Shown piece after piece: positions 8,204 through 16,502 of a stretch of DNA of 64,000 bases. Position numbers and translations under genes: made by a program. The stretch lies in the NCBI GenBank assembly GCA_965230185.1, contig OZ245995.1, forward strand, positions 4,278,001 to 4,342,000, written 5' to 3'. This DNA comes from Motiliproteus sp965230185. GTDB taxonomy: Bacteria > Pseudomonadota > Gammaproteobacteria > Pseudomonadales > Balneatricaceae. How positions within the stretch are numbered: the first letter of the stretch is position 1; each line of letters opens with the position of its first letter. The notes beneath the pieces were generated by a model. It had not been told where the DNA came from and made no database searches. It was given only the letters and a program-made list of their open reading frames with translations.

Positions 8204-9573
8204 TTGAGTATCTGAGAAAGACTCTTCCCGGCAGGGTGATCGGTTTGCTGATCATCGGCTTCAGCTTATTGAACGCCATTACTGTTTACGTCTTCTACGA
8301 AGAGCGCGGGCGTGCTGTACGGCTGAGTCAGATGGAGGATCTGGTGGCTCGGAGCGCCTCAATGGGCAGGCTGCTGGATCAGACCCCTGACGAACTTCAT
8401 GATCAGATTCTGGACGCAGTCTCCACCGAACGTTTTCAGTTTGCCCTTCAACCGGTCAGGGCCGTTGACGCTGAGAATCTCGCGTCTGAAGAACATCCCC
8501 TGTACCAGATACTGATCTCCCTGACCCCGACCAGCGCGGACCAGGTCAGCCTGTCGATCAGCCCCCGCTACTACTGGTGCTACAGCTGGTTTCGAAACCT
8601 GTTGCGCCCCGATCTGACCTTCAGTGCCCTCGACCGGCAGCGACCGCTGGCGGTCGTCTCCATTCGTCGTGGCCAGGAAGGCTGGCTGAATGGCGTGCTG
8701 ATGTCGACAAGTCCGTTACCCGGATGGCTGGCGGCAGTGCTGGTGGCGTTGTGCCTGTTTGCCCTATCGGTGACCATGGTGGTCCTGATCGTCCGCAATG
8801 TGACCCGACCGCTGGCGGTACTGACCAGCGCCAGTGACCAGCTCGGACGTGGTGAAGGCAGTGAACCCATTCCGGTTCAAGGACCGGAAGATGTGCGCCG
8901 CACCACCCGGGCGTTCAATCGGATGCGGGACCGTATCGAACGCTTTGTTCTGAATCGTACCCAGATGCTCGCCGCTATCTCCCACGACCTGCGAACCCCC
9001 CTTACCTCGCTGCGACTCCAGGCGGAGTTTATCGGGGATACCGGGGCAAGGGATAAGATCCTGCACACCGTTGACGAGATGCAGGAGATGACCGAGGCGA
9101 CCCTGGCATTCACCCGGGCGGAAGCCGCCGGAGAAGAGAGCCGACAGATCGATATCGCCGCGCTGATCGACAGCCTGTGCGAGGACCTCCGGGACCTGGG
9201 GGCGAAGGTTCATTATGAGGAAACGTCTCGAATTCCCTACGCCTGCCGACCGGGTGCCATCAAGCGCGCCATCAGGAACCTCATCGAGAACGCCAACAAC
9301 TACGGTGATGGTGCAGAGGTCAGTTTATCGAGAGTGGCTGATGAGCTTCGCATCTCGATTCGTGACCAGGGGCCGGGAATTCCCGAAGCCGAATGGGAGC
9401 GAGTCTTCGATCCTTTTGTGCGCCTGGAGTCCTCTCGAAATCGCAATACCGGTGGAGTCGGGCTGGGCCTGGCTATTGCCCGTTCCATTGCTCATGCCCA
9501 TGGTGGTGATATCTGCCTCAGTAACCTGCAACCCAGAGGGCTGGAGGTACAGATACGCCTGCCCTTACAGTGA
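8200..9573 (+). CDS. EnvZ-type sensor histidine kinase
   Basis: 457 residues. Membrane segment 1 is at about 13-31, a periplasmic sensor at 32-172, membrane segment 2 at about 176-198, HAMP at 198-250, and a dimerisation/phosphoacceptor domain with H262 in AISHDLRTPLTSLRL. The ATPase domain has the N box (NLIENANNYG), G1 (DQGPGIP) and G2 (GGVGLGLAIA). All catalytic motifs are intact. The periplasmic part contains an aromatic patch (RYYWCYSWFR, about 123-132). It is coupled to the response regulator gene and reads as a classical membrane-stress or solute-sensing pair; the signal is not known. Confidence 0.95.
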   Translation: MIEYLRKTLPGRVIGLLIIGFSLLNAITVYVFYEERGRAVRLSQMEDLVARSASMGRLLDQTPDELHDQILDAVSTERFQFALQPVRAVDAENLASEEHPLYQILISLTPTSADQVSLSISPRYYWCYSWFRNLLRPDLTFSALDRQRPLAVVSIRRGQEGWLNGVLMSTSPLPGWLAAVLVALCLFALSVTMVVLIVRNVTRPLAVLTSASDQLGRGEGSEPIPVQGPEDVRRTTRAFNRMRDRIERFVLNRTQMLAAISHDLRTPLTSLRLQAEFIGDTGARDKILHTVDEMQEMTEATLAFTRAEAAGEESRQIDIAALIDSLCEDLRDLGAKVHYEETSRIPYACRPGAIKRAIRNLIENANNYGDGAEVSLSRVADELRISIRDQGPGIPEAEWERVFDPFVRLESSRNRNTGGVGLGLAIARSIAHAHGGDICLSNLQPRGLEVQIRLPLQ

Positions 9574-10233
9574 TTTATCTATGCTTCTGTTATCGGATTC
9601 GCCCACCGGAAAAGAGCTCAACCCGCCTGCTGTATGACACCAGGATTACTGACCCGGGCGGCAAAGCCACCCGTCAGGTTGCTGACGGGTGATAAGCCCA
9701 TCTCAGAGGCCTGTTTCGCGGCAGCAGAGAACCCTAAAGCGGACATCATGCTGACCTGGTGCGAACCGCCGCTGTCGCCCCATTCCTGCCGTTTAGAGCC
9801 TCTCACCACTGCATCCATCCAGCGAGCCAGATGCACGGAAGCGGATACTGATTTTGCTGTTCTGGAAGGCTGGTCATGGCAAGACCTGCGACTTAGCAGA
9901 CACCAGTGCCCTCCAACAATTGGACGCACCAGGCCGATGCCTTGCCGCAATGCTCTGCACCATGGTGGTTCAGAAGTCTCCCGGGATATCCATCTCAACC
10001 ACCGATCTTAGACTTTGTATGTAGTTAAAAATCAATATTATTTGAGCAACTGGCCCGGCCATTGCCTAGTCCATGTCCATGCGCTGCAAACCCTACCAAA
10101 TCTGTCGGGTTTGAGTACCGACTCCAGCGAATGCGAGTTGATATGCCTTGTAGTGCTCAGTCATAACCAAACGCTTAATCCAGGACCCTAAGTTGGCCCA
10201 ACAGCTTGGATTAACGACTAAGAGGTATGTACT
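9574..10233. other. Long non-coding stretch upstream of nhaA
   Basis: 660 bases with no recognisable gene. Overlapping frames on both strands at about 9618-10011 have no family signature and unlikely composition. A strong hairpin, CACCCGTCAG-GTTG-CTGACGGGTG, lies at 9668-9691, 95 bases beyond the kinase gene, and may end that operon. From about 10010 the sequence becomes AT-richer and probably carries the nhaA promoter. Confidence 0.5.
10175..10214 (+). promoter_or_regulatory. Structured leader just upstream of nhaA
   Basis: An inverted repeat TTAATCCA (10175-10182)/TGGATTAA (10207-10214), extendable by a G-U and a G-C pair to ten pairs, encloses a second small hairpin GTTG-GCC-CAAC (10192-10202). 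It ends 19 bases before the TTG start and 6 bases before the AGAGG ribosome binding site. This could be an RNA switch or an operator palindrome; similarity to the known lithium/sodium nhaA leader motifs could not be tested. Confidence 0.4.
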
Positions 10234-11646
10234 TTGACCATGTCTGTTTCTGAATCAGCAACATCAACCGCGGCGAATCCAGTCTCCCCCCTGGCAGGTA
10301 TCATGAAACCGGGACGGGAGTTCAACGCCCCGTGGGAGCGTTCATTTGACCGGGTTCTGACGCCTCTGGATGAATTTATTCATCGACAAACCACCAGTGG
10401 CCTGTTGCTGATACTCTGCGCGGTCATAGCTCTGGTGATCGCCAACAGCGCCTGGTCTGACAGTTACCAGCACCTGATTCATACCCCCTTCTCCATCGGC
10501 GTTGGCGGCTGGGTATTGGAGAAGTCGCTCCAACACTGGATCAATGACGGTTTGATGGCGCTGTTCTTCTTTGTCGTGGGGCTGGAGCTCAAACGCGAAG
10601 TACTGGTGGGAGAGCTGGCGGAGTTACGCCATGCTGCACTGCCGATCGTGGCTGCCATTGGTGGCATGGTGGTACCCGCGCTGGTGTTTGTAACCCTCAG
10701 CCCCGGTGGTGAAGCGCAGCGAGGCTGGGGCATTCCGATGGCGACTGATATCGCGTTCGCAATCGGCGTACTGGTTCTACTGGGCAGCCGGATTCCCAAA
10801 ACCCTGATCACCTTCCTGATCGCGCTGGCGATCGCCGATGACCTGGGTGCCGTATTGGTGATCGCTCTTTTTTATACCGAACAGCTTAACGGGCTGGCCC
10901 TGACCTGGGCGACGGGCCTGCTGGGTATCCTGATCGCATTGAACCGGGGCGGTGTTCGAAAGGCGCTGCCCTATTTCCTGGTCGGCGGGGGGCTCTGGCT
11001 GGCGATGTTATCCTCGGGGGTACACGCAACCATCGCCGGTGTGCTGACGGCCTTTACGATTCCTGCGTTACCCAAAAACGACCCGCGTCGATTCTCGCAC
11101 TCGGTGCAGCAGATGATGCGCCGATTCGATGCGGCTCACCGGCAAGACAACAACATTCTCACCAACGACCAGTTGCGCAGCCTGACACAAAGTCTCGAAG
11201 GCGGCATCGCTCAGGTTCAGGCGCCGCTGCAGCGAATCGAGCACCAGTTTCACCTGCCGGTAGCCTTGTTGATTATCCCTGTTTTTGCGCTGGCCAACGC
11301 GGGTGTGCCCCTGGACATGGCGTCCCTCGGCCAGGCGTTCCAACACCCGGTCACGCTGAGCGTCATCGCGGGCCTGCTGCTGGGAAAATTTATCGGGATC
11401 TTCGGCTTCAGTTGGTTGGCGGTCAAGGCTGGCATCGGCGTCCTGCCGGTGGGCTCTCGCTTCTGTCATATCGCAGGGGTTGGGCTGCTCGGTGGGATCG
11501 GTTTCACGATGGCCATCTTTATCGGTGACCTGGCATATCTGCACCAACCCGATCTTCAGGTGTTTGCAAAAACCGGTATTCTGACCGCCTCGCTACTGGC
11601 CGGCATCAGCGGATGTGGCTGGCTGTGTTGGAGTACACGCAAATAA
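10234..11646 (+). CDS. nhaA: Na+/H+ antiporter NhaA
   Basis: 470 residues; exports Na+ (and Li+) in exchange for H+ across the inner membrane. The essential aspartates are visible: D172 in TDIAFAIGVL and the pair D202/D203 in IADDLGAVLVI, equivalent to the ion-binding residues of E. coli NhaA. The N-terminus has an extra hydrophilic stretch of about 50 residues, and a loop of about 60 residues (near 285-345, DRRFSHSVQQMMRRFDAAH onward) interrupts the membrane core, as in the longer NhaA subgroup. AGAGG at 10221-10225 is 8 bases before TTG 10234; ATG 10240 is the alternative. It precedes the Mrp antiporter operon and forms a Na+/pH homeostasis block with it. Confidence 0.95.
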   Translation: MTMSVSESATSTAANPVSPLAGIMKPGREFNAPWERSFDRVLTPLDEFIHRQTTSGLLLILCAVIALVIANSAWSDSYQHLIHTPFSIGVGGWVLEKSLQHWINDGLMALFFFVVGLELKREVLVGELAELRHAALPIVAAIGGMVVPALVFVTLSPGGEAQRGWGIPMATDIAFAIGVLVLLGSRIPKTLITFLIALAIADDLGAVLVIALFYTEQLNGLALTWATGLLGILIALNRGGVRKALPYFLVGGGLWLAMLSSGVHATIAGVLTAFTIPALPKNDPRRFSHSVQQMMRRFDAAHRQDNNILTNDQLRSLTQSLEGGIAQVQAPLQRIEHQFHLPVALLIIPVFALANAGVPLDMASLGQAFQHPVTLSVIAGLLLGKFIGIFGFSWLAVKAGIGVLPVGSRFCHIAGVGLLGGIGFTMAIFIGDLAYLHQPDLQVFAKTGILTASLLAGISGCGWLCWSTRK

Positions 11647-12532
11647 TAAGTCAGATACTCGATATGGATCGATTGGGATAATACTAAGAGCAGTCATTTT
11701 GGCTGCTTTGTGTCCGCTCTTGCCGTTCGTCCTTAATCCAACGAGCGTCCGCTATCCGGAAGATTTGAGATTAATAAATAGCTCATTCATGCCGGTGACC
11801 AGAGGCAGCTATGTGTCTAAGCCCCCCCTGGGCACCCAAGAGACAGTCAGTGGGCTTCCCATAATCCAGGGGGCGCCGAAGAAGTGTTGGCTCCGACATC
11901 CAGGGAACGACCCGCTTCGGCCGGTGAGTCCTCCTGATCAAGCACCAGGCTGGCAGCATCTCTTTTGAACTCTGTTGAAAACGATCGACGTTATCGTGCC
12001 ATCGAACACCTCTTCTAACGTGGTGACATTACCACCTAAATCGCTGCCTGGGTTCATTGAACCACTACATACAGCACCTGAATACCAATCTTCCGTGGAA
12101 AAATGTTATAACGTCATCGAGCTAGCGTTTTGCTACTTAAGGCTAAGGAACCAGATTTTCGAGAATAGAATGTTTACGGAATGGGATATAGAAGGCCTCA
12201 GAGGACATACCACTTCGGCTCAGCAATCAAACAACAATAGCCGCTACCCATCTCACAGGGCAAACGACCTGACGTATTAGTTGTATCAGGTAATCTGTCG
12301 TTTGGTGGACAGAATCTATACCCAAGGCAGGGGATCAGTGATATGAACATTCTCCCTCCCCGCTCCAAAGAGAGCGGGTGTCAAAGCGAAATCGACAACC
12401 AGCGGCATATGCCACGCCACCTTTCAGGCCTTGACTTGTTCGTACCCTGGCTGTGTATATCCGACTGCTGGCAGTACCATTTCGGCAAATAGTCACGAAC
12501 TATGCCCGTGGAGTTAAAGCTAGGAGTTCACC
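11647..12532. other. Gene-poor region between nhaA and the Mrp operon
   Basis: 886 bases, AT-richer than its surroundings, with no recognised gene. A 101-codon frame at 11975-12280 has no family signature and no ribosome binding site. A hairpin CCCGCTC-CAAAGA-GAGCGGG lies at 12359-12378, about 150 bases before mrpE. The region may hold the mrp promoter and decayed sequence. Confidence 0.4.
12359..12378 (+). promoter_or_regulatory. Hairpin in the mrp leader
   Basis: Perfect 7-bp stem CCCGCTC/GAGCGGG with a 6-base loop, no T-run. It lies within the probable 5' leader of the Mrp operon; function unknown. Confidence 0.3.
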
Positions 12533-13033
12533 ATGAAACATACCATCACACTTATCCTCATGCTGGCATTGCTATGGCTGCTGAACTCCGGTCACTACAC
12601 GCCGCTGATCACCGGCCTGGGATGCCTATCCATCCTGCTCGTGGTTGTCATCGTACATATGATGGACGTGGCCGATCATGAAACAGCGCCGTTCCAACTA
12701 AACCCCCGCCTGCCACTGTACTGTGCATGGCTGGCCAGGGAAGTGGTGCTGGCCAACATGGCCGTGGTGATCTGTATCTGGCGTGGCAAGCGTTCCATCG
12801 ACCCGGCCGTAGGCACTGTAAAGGTCTCACAAAAGAGTGATGTCTACCGGGTCGCCTATGCCAACTCGATCACATTGACACCCGGCACCGTCACCATCGA
12901 CCTGCAGGATGACAGCATCAGGGTACACGCGCTCACCCGTAAAGGGCTGCGGGACCTGGAGTCCGGCACCATGGATCGCCAGGTTTCAGCACTGGAAAAG
13001 AATGGGAAAAGTACGGGATCTGATCATGTTTAG
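12533..13033 (+). CDS. mrpE: Mrp-type Na+/H+ antiporter subunit E
   Basis: 166 residues: two to three N-terminal membrane segments (about 5-24 and 26-44), then the conserved cytoplasmic domain with YRVAYANSITLTPGTVTIDL, the hallmark of MnhE/PhaE/MrpE. AGGAG upstream fixes the ATG. It is the first gene of a tightly packed operon and overlaps mrpF by 8 bases. MrpE is needed for assembly or full activity of the multi-subunit cation/proton antiporter; it does not itself conduct ions. Confidence 0.92.
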   Translation: MKHTITLILMLALLWLLNSGHYTPLITGLGCLSILLVVVIVHMMDVADHETAPFQLNPRLPLYCAWLAREVVLANMAVVICIWRGKRSIDPAVGTVKVSQKSDVYRVAYANSITLTPGTVTIDLQDDSIRVHALTRKGLRDLESGTMDRQVSALEKNGKSTGSDHV

Positions 13034-13295
13034 TGCCGCCGCCATTGCCATCCTGGTCGCCATGCTACTGGTGATCATCCGCGCGTTTTTAGGGCCGACC
13101 CTGTACGACCGCATCCTTGCGGTGAATACCTTTGGCACCAAGACCGTACTGCTGATCGCCGTGCTGGGCTTTTTGATGGGCCGCCCGGAGTTTCTCGATA
13201 TTGCTCTGCTTTACGCGATGGTCAACTTCATCGGAACCATCGGTATCATGCGCTACTTCGAATACAGCCAGCGTACGCAGTCAGACCAGGAGTAA
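13026..13295 (+). CDS. mrpF: Mrp-type Na+/H+ antiporter subunit F
   Basis: 89 residues with three membrane segments and the family stretch RAFLGPTLYDRILAVNTFGT. I placed the start at ATG 13026, which overlaps the mrpE stop by 8 bases and gives the usual MrpF length; ATG 13002 would add eight residues (GKVRDLI) and cannot be excluded. Small structural subunit of the Mrp complex, in the inner membrane. Confidence 0.92.
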   Translation: MFSAAAIAILVAMLLVIIRAFLGPTLYDRILAVNTFGTKTVLLIAVLGFLMGRPEFLDIALLYAMVNFIGTIGIMRYFEYSQRTQSDQE

Positions 13296-13302
13296 ACGGA
13301 AC

Positions 13303-13617
13303 GTGCTTGTTGATACTATAAGCTGGATCGCCCTGTTGTCGGGCGGCTTTTTACTGATCACTTCAGCAACCGGAATGCTGCGCTTCCCCGATTTCTTTAC
13401 CCGAATGCATGCTGCGGGGATCACCGAAACCCTCGGCGCCGGGACGATGGTGCTTGGCATGGCGCTGCAGACCGACGGGCAGTGGCTGGTTCTGTCCAAG
13501 CTGTTTTGCATCATGTTATTCATCCTGCTCACCGGCCCCACCGCCAGCCACGTTCTGGCCAAGGCCGCGCTGCACCGCAACCAGCAACCACTACTGGGTG
13601 ATCAGGCTAAACAGTGA
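13303..13617 (+). CDS. mrpG: Mrp-type Na+/H+ antiporter subunit G
   Basis: 104 residues from GTG 13303, preceded by AGGAG at 13288-13292. It contains the MnhG/PhaG signature GMLRFPDFFTRMHAAG and three membrane segments, the last within LFCIMLFILLTGPTASHVLAKAA. A longer frame opens upstream but that part is the shadow of mrpF. Small membrane subunit of the antiporter; follows mrpF by 7 bases. Confidence 0.92.
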   Translation: MLVDTISWIALLSGGFLLITSATGMLRFPDFFTRMHAAGITETLGAGTMVLGMALQTDGQWLVLSKLFCIMLFILLTGPTASHVLAKAALHRNQQPLLGDQAKQ

Positions 13618-13642
13618 CCGCGCGACCAACAGGATCTGATCT

Positions 13643-14674
13643 ATGAATATCGAACTCATTATCGATATCGCACTCCTGGGACTGCTGGCCCTGTGCGCCA
13701 TCGCCATACACCGGACCAGGGATCTGTTTGCCTCGATCATGCTCACCGGTATCTACAGCCTGTTGACAGCGCTCTTTTTTGTGCTGATGGATGCGGTCGA
13801 TGTGGCCTTTACCGAGGCGGCCGTCGGGGCTGGTATCGCGACCCTGCTGATGCTCTCGGTGATCCCGCTGGTGGGTAAAAACGAACACCCCTCGCGGCTC
13901 AAACAACCGGGACTGGCTCTGATTGCCGTCACCATCACCGGCGCACTGCTGATCTATGGCACCATCGACATGCCGCCCTTTGGTTCCGAGACCGCCCCGG
14001 TACAACAGCATGTCGCCCCTCATTACCTGAACCAGTCTGTCGATGAAATCGATGTGCCTAACGTGGTCACCGCGGTGCTGGCCAGTTATCGCGGTTTTGA
14101 CACCTTTGGCGAGGTGGTGGTGATTTTTACCGCCGGCCTGGGGGTGCTTGCTCTGTTGGGCTTCCGCCGTACCAAAGAGCAGGAAGAGGAGCATCAGGTC
14201 GCACCGTTGTATCAGCACAAGATCCTGCGCGTCATCAGCAAGATGTTGATTCCCGCCATCCTGCTTTTTGCCCTCTATGTCCAGTTTCATGGCGATTTTG
14301 GCCCGGGAGGCGGATTCCAGGCTGGCGTTATTTTCGCCGCCGCCATTATCCTCTACGCGATGGTATTTGGGCTTGCCGCCGCACGACAGGTATTTAAGGA
14401 GGAGTACATCAAGCTGCTGGCAGCGATCGGTGTACTGCTCTACGGCAGCGTAGGCGTGGTCTCCATGCTGTCGGGGAAAAACTTCCTCGACTATGACGCC
14501 CTGGCTGACAACCCGATAGCCGGACAGCACCTGGGCATACTACTGGTAGAGCTGGGCGTTGGCATCACCGTTACCGCGGTGATGATCAGCCTCTTCTTCA
14601 CCTTCTCGGGCCGCCTGGATATGGATCTTGATCTGAAAAGAGAACAGCAAACGAAAAAGGAAAATCGTCAATGA
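13643..14674 (+). CDS. Fused Mrp subunit: MrpA C-terminal (DUF4040/MbhE-like) plus MrpB
   Basis: 343 residues. Residues about 1-85 form the DUF4040 (MbhD-like) domain, with TEAAVGAGIATLLMLSVI; about 85-165 form an MbhE-like part ending RGFDTFGEVVVIFTAGLGV; about 190-335 are the MnhB/MrpB domain with LYVQFHGDFGPGGGFQAGVIFAAA. In classical Mrp systems the first two parts are the C-terminus of MrpA, so MrpA appears split here, its tail joined to MrpB. The stop overlaps mrpC by 4 bases. The conserved acidic and glycine-rich motifs are intact, so the fusion is probably functional. Confidence 0.9.
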   Translation: MNIELIIDIALLGLLALCAIAIHRTRDLFASIMLTGIYSLLTALFFVLMDAVDVAFTEAAVGAGIATLLMLSVIPLVGKNEHPSRLKQPGLALIAVTITGALLIYGTIDMPPFGSETAPVQQHVAPHYLNQSVDEIDVPNVVTAVLASYRGFDTFGEVVVIFTAGLGVLALLGFRRTKEQEEEHQVAPLYQHKILRVISKMLIPAILLFALYVQFHGDFGPGGGFQAGVIFAAAIILYAMVFGLAAARQVFKEEYIKLLAAIGVLLYGSVGVVSMLSGKNFLDYDALADNPIAGQHLGILLVELGVGITVTAVMISLFFTFSGRLDMDLDLKREQQTKKENRQ

Positions 14675-15024
14675 GCTACCTGCTGCAGTATAACTACTGG
14701 ATCGTCATAGTCCTGATGATGATTGGCTTCTACATCGTTATCGCCCACGGCAATCTGGTTAAGAAGCTGCTGGGGCTGACCATTTTTCAAACATCGGTCT
14801 TCATCCTCTATATCAGCATGGGTAAAGTAGCGGGCGGCACTGCGCCCATTCTCGATGAAGGGATCAGCCTCTACTCGAACCCGCTGCCCCATGTGTTGAT
14901 TTTGACAGCCATTGTGGTAGGTATTGCGACCACCGCACTGGGTCTGGCGCTGGTGGTACGCATACACGAGAGCTACGGGACCGTTGAGGAAGATAAGATT
15001 CAGGAATTGGATAACGAACGGTGA
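14671..15024 (+). CDS. mrpC: Mrp-type Na+/H+ antiporter subunit C (NuoK-like)
   Basis: 117 residues, three membrane segments, homologous to NuoK of complex I: KKLLGLTIFQTSVFILYISMG followed by NPLPHVLILTAIVVGIATTALGLALVVRI, the MnhC/MrpC signature. It overlaps the gene before it and the next one (GTGA), so translation is coupled. Essential core subunit of the antiporter membrane arm. Confidence 0.93.
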   Translation: MSYLLQYNYWIVIVLMMIGFYIVIAHGNLVKKLLGLTIFQTSVFILYISMGKVAGGTAPILDEGISLYSNPLPHVLILTAIVVGIATTALGLALVVRIHESYGTVEEDKIQELDNER

Positions 15025-16502
15025 TAAGCCAACATTTCCCCATACTGCAGGTTATTTTACCCCTGCTGGCAGCACCGCTTTGCCTGTTTGTTAAGGTACC
15101 GCGGCTGGTCTGGCTGTTTGCCCTGCTGGCCACGGCATTGACGCTGGCAACCAGCGTCCAACTGCTGCAACAGGTACTCGACCAGGGCACCCTGGTTTAT
15201 GAGCTGGGTGGTTGGCAGGCGCCCCTGGGGATCGAATACCGTATCGATCTGCTCAATGTTTTTGTGCTGCTGCTGGTATCCCTGATCGGATTTATCGTGC
15301 TGCTGGCTGCCCATACCTGCATCACCAGGGAGGTAGCCGAAGATAAACAGACCTACTTCTATATCGCCTACCTGCTGTGCCTGACCGGTTTGCTCGGCAT
15401 GGCCGCCACCGGTGATGCCTTTAATGTCTTTGTTTTCCTCGAGATCTCGGCGCTTTCGACCTACACCCTGATCGCTCTGGGAAGCCACCGGCGTGCACTC
15501 TGGGCCTCTTACCAGTACCTGATCATGGGTACCATCGGATCAACCTTTATTCTGATCGGCATCGGTCTGATGTACATGATGACCGGTACCCTCAACATGC
15601 ACGATCTGGCACAGCGCCTGCCCGAAGTAGAAAACACCCGCACCGTCTTCACCGCCTTCGCCTTTTTCGTGGTTGGCGTCTGCCTGAAGCTGGCGCTGTT
15701 CCCGCTGCATCTGTGGCTGCCCAACGCCTACGCCTACGCACCGTCGATTGTCACCGCTTTTCTGGCCGCCACCGCGACCAAAGTTGCCATCTATCTGCTG
15801 GTGCGTTTCATCTTTACCGTGTTTGGTGTCGAGTTCTCTTTCAGCCACCTGCCGCTGCAGCAGGTGCTCATGATTCTCGGCCTCGCCGGGGTGTTCCTGG
15901 CTTCAGTTACCGCTATCTACCAGTACAACATCAAGCGATTGTTTGCCTACTCCAGCGTGGCTCAGATCGGCTACATCATTCTCGGCCTGGCGCTGGCCAA
16001 CGCGACCGGACTGATGGCGGCGCTGCTGCACCTGTTTAACCATGCCCTGATGAAAGGGGCGCTGTTCCTGGCTCTGGCCGGCGTTTTCTATCGACTCGAT
16101 ACCGTGAATCTCTCGGCCATGCAGGGGCTGGCCAGGCGCATGCCCTACAGCATGGCCGCCATCCTGGTGGGTGGCCTCAGCCTCATTGGTGTCCCCCTGA
16201 CCGTCGGCTTCGTCAGTAAATGGTATCTGGTGCTGGCCGCCCTGGAATCCGGATTCTGGCCCGTGGCGGTGCTGGTTCTGCTGGGCTCGTTGCTGGCCCT
16301 GATCTATGTCTGGAGGTTCGTAGAAGCCGTCTATTTTCAGCCACTTAACGACCGTAATCGCCATGTTCAGGAGGCCCCTGTGAGCATCCTGGTACCGGTG
16401 TGGACTCTGGTGATCGCCAATATTTACTTCGGTATCGATACCGATCTGACCGTGGGCATCACCCAGATGGCGTCCGCCAGCCTGTTTGGAGTCACACCAT
16501 GA
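15021..16502 (+). CDS. mrpD: Mrp-type Na+/H+ antiporter subunit D
   Basis: 493 residues from GTG 15021, with about 14 membrane segments. Proton-conducting (NuoM/N-like) family. The MrpD signature LWLPNAYAYAPSIVTAFLAATATKVAIY and the discontinuous helix SSVAQIGYIILGLALANATG are visible, as are the conserved Glu in VFLEISALSTYTLIALG and Lys in VCLKLALFPLHLWLPNAY, which form the proton path in this family. Overlaps both neighbours by 4 bases. First of three large ion-translocating paralogues in the operon. Confidence 0.92.
   Translation: MISQHFPILQVILPLLAAPLCLFVKVPRLVWLFALLATALTLATSVQLLQQVLDQGTLVYELGGWQAPLGIEYRIDLLNVFVLLLVSLIGFIVLLAAHTCITREVAEDKQTYFYIAYLLCLTGLLGMAATGDAFNVFVFLEISALSTYTLIALGSHRRALWASYQYLIMGTIGSTFILIGIGLMYMMTGTLNMHDLAQRLPEVENTRTVFTAFAFFVVGVCLKLALFPLHLWLPNAYAYAPSIVTAFLAATATKVAIYLLVRFIFTVFGVEFSFSHLPLQQVLMILGLAGVFLASVTAIYQYNIKRLFAYSSVAQIGYIILGLALANATGLMAALLHLFNHALMKGALFLALAGVFYRLDTVNLSAMQGLARRMPYSMAAILVGGLSLIGVPLTVGFVSKWYLVLAALESGFWPVAVLVLLGSLLALIYVWRFVEAVYFQPLNDRNRHVQEAPVSILVPVWTLVIANIYFGIDTDLTVGITQMASASLFGVTP

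Noticed and set aside
9618..10011. Overlapping frames on both strands of about 125 codons each
   Set aside because: No ribosome binding site, no recognisable family and no codon bias in either; considered as a transposase remnant but no motif supports it.
11975..12280. 101-codon plus-strand frame between nhaA and mrpE
   Set aside because: No ribosome binding site or family signature; lies in an AT-richer region where random frames are plausible.
13607..14530. Minus-strand frame of about 307 codons opposite the MrpB-fusion gene
   Set aside because: Shadow of a well conserved membrane protein gene; His/Gln/Asp-rich sequence is typical of the complement of hydrophobic codons.
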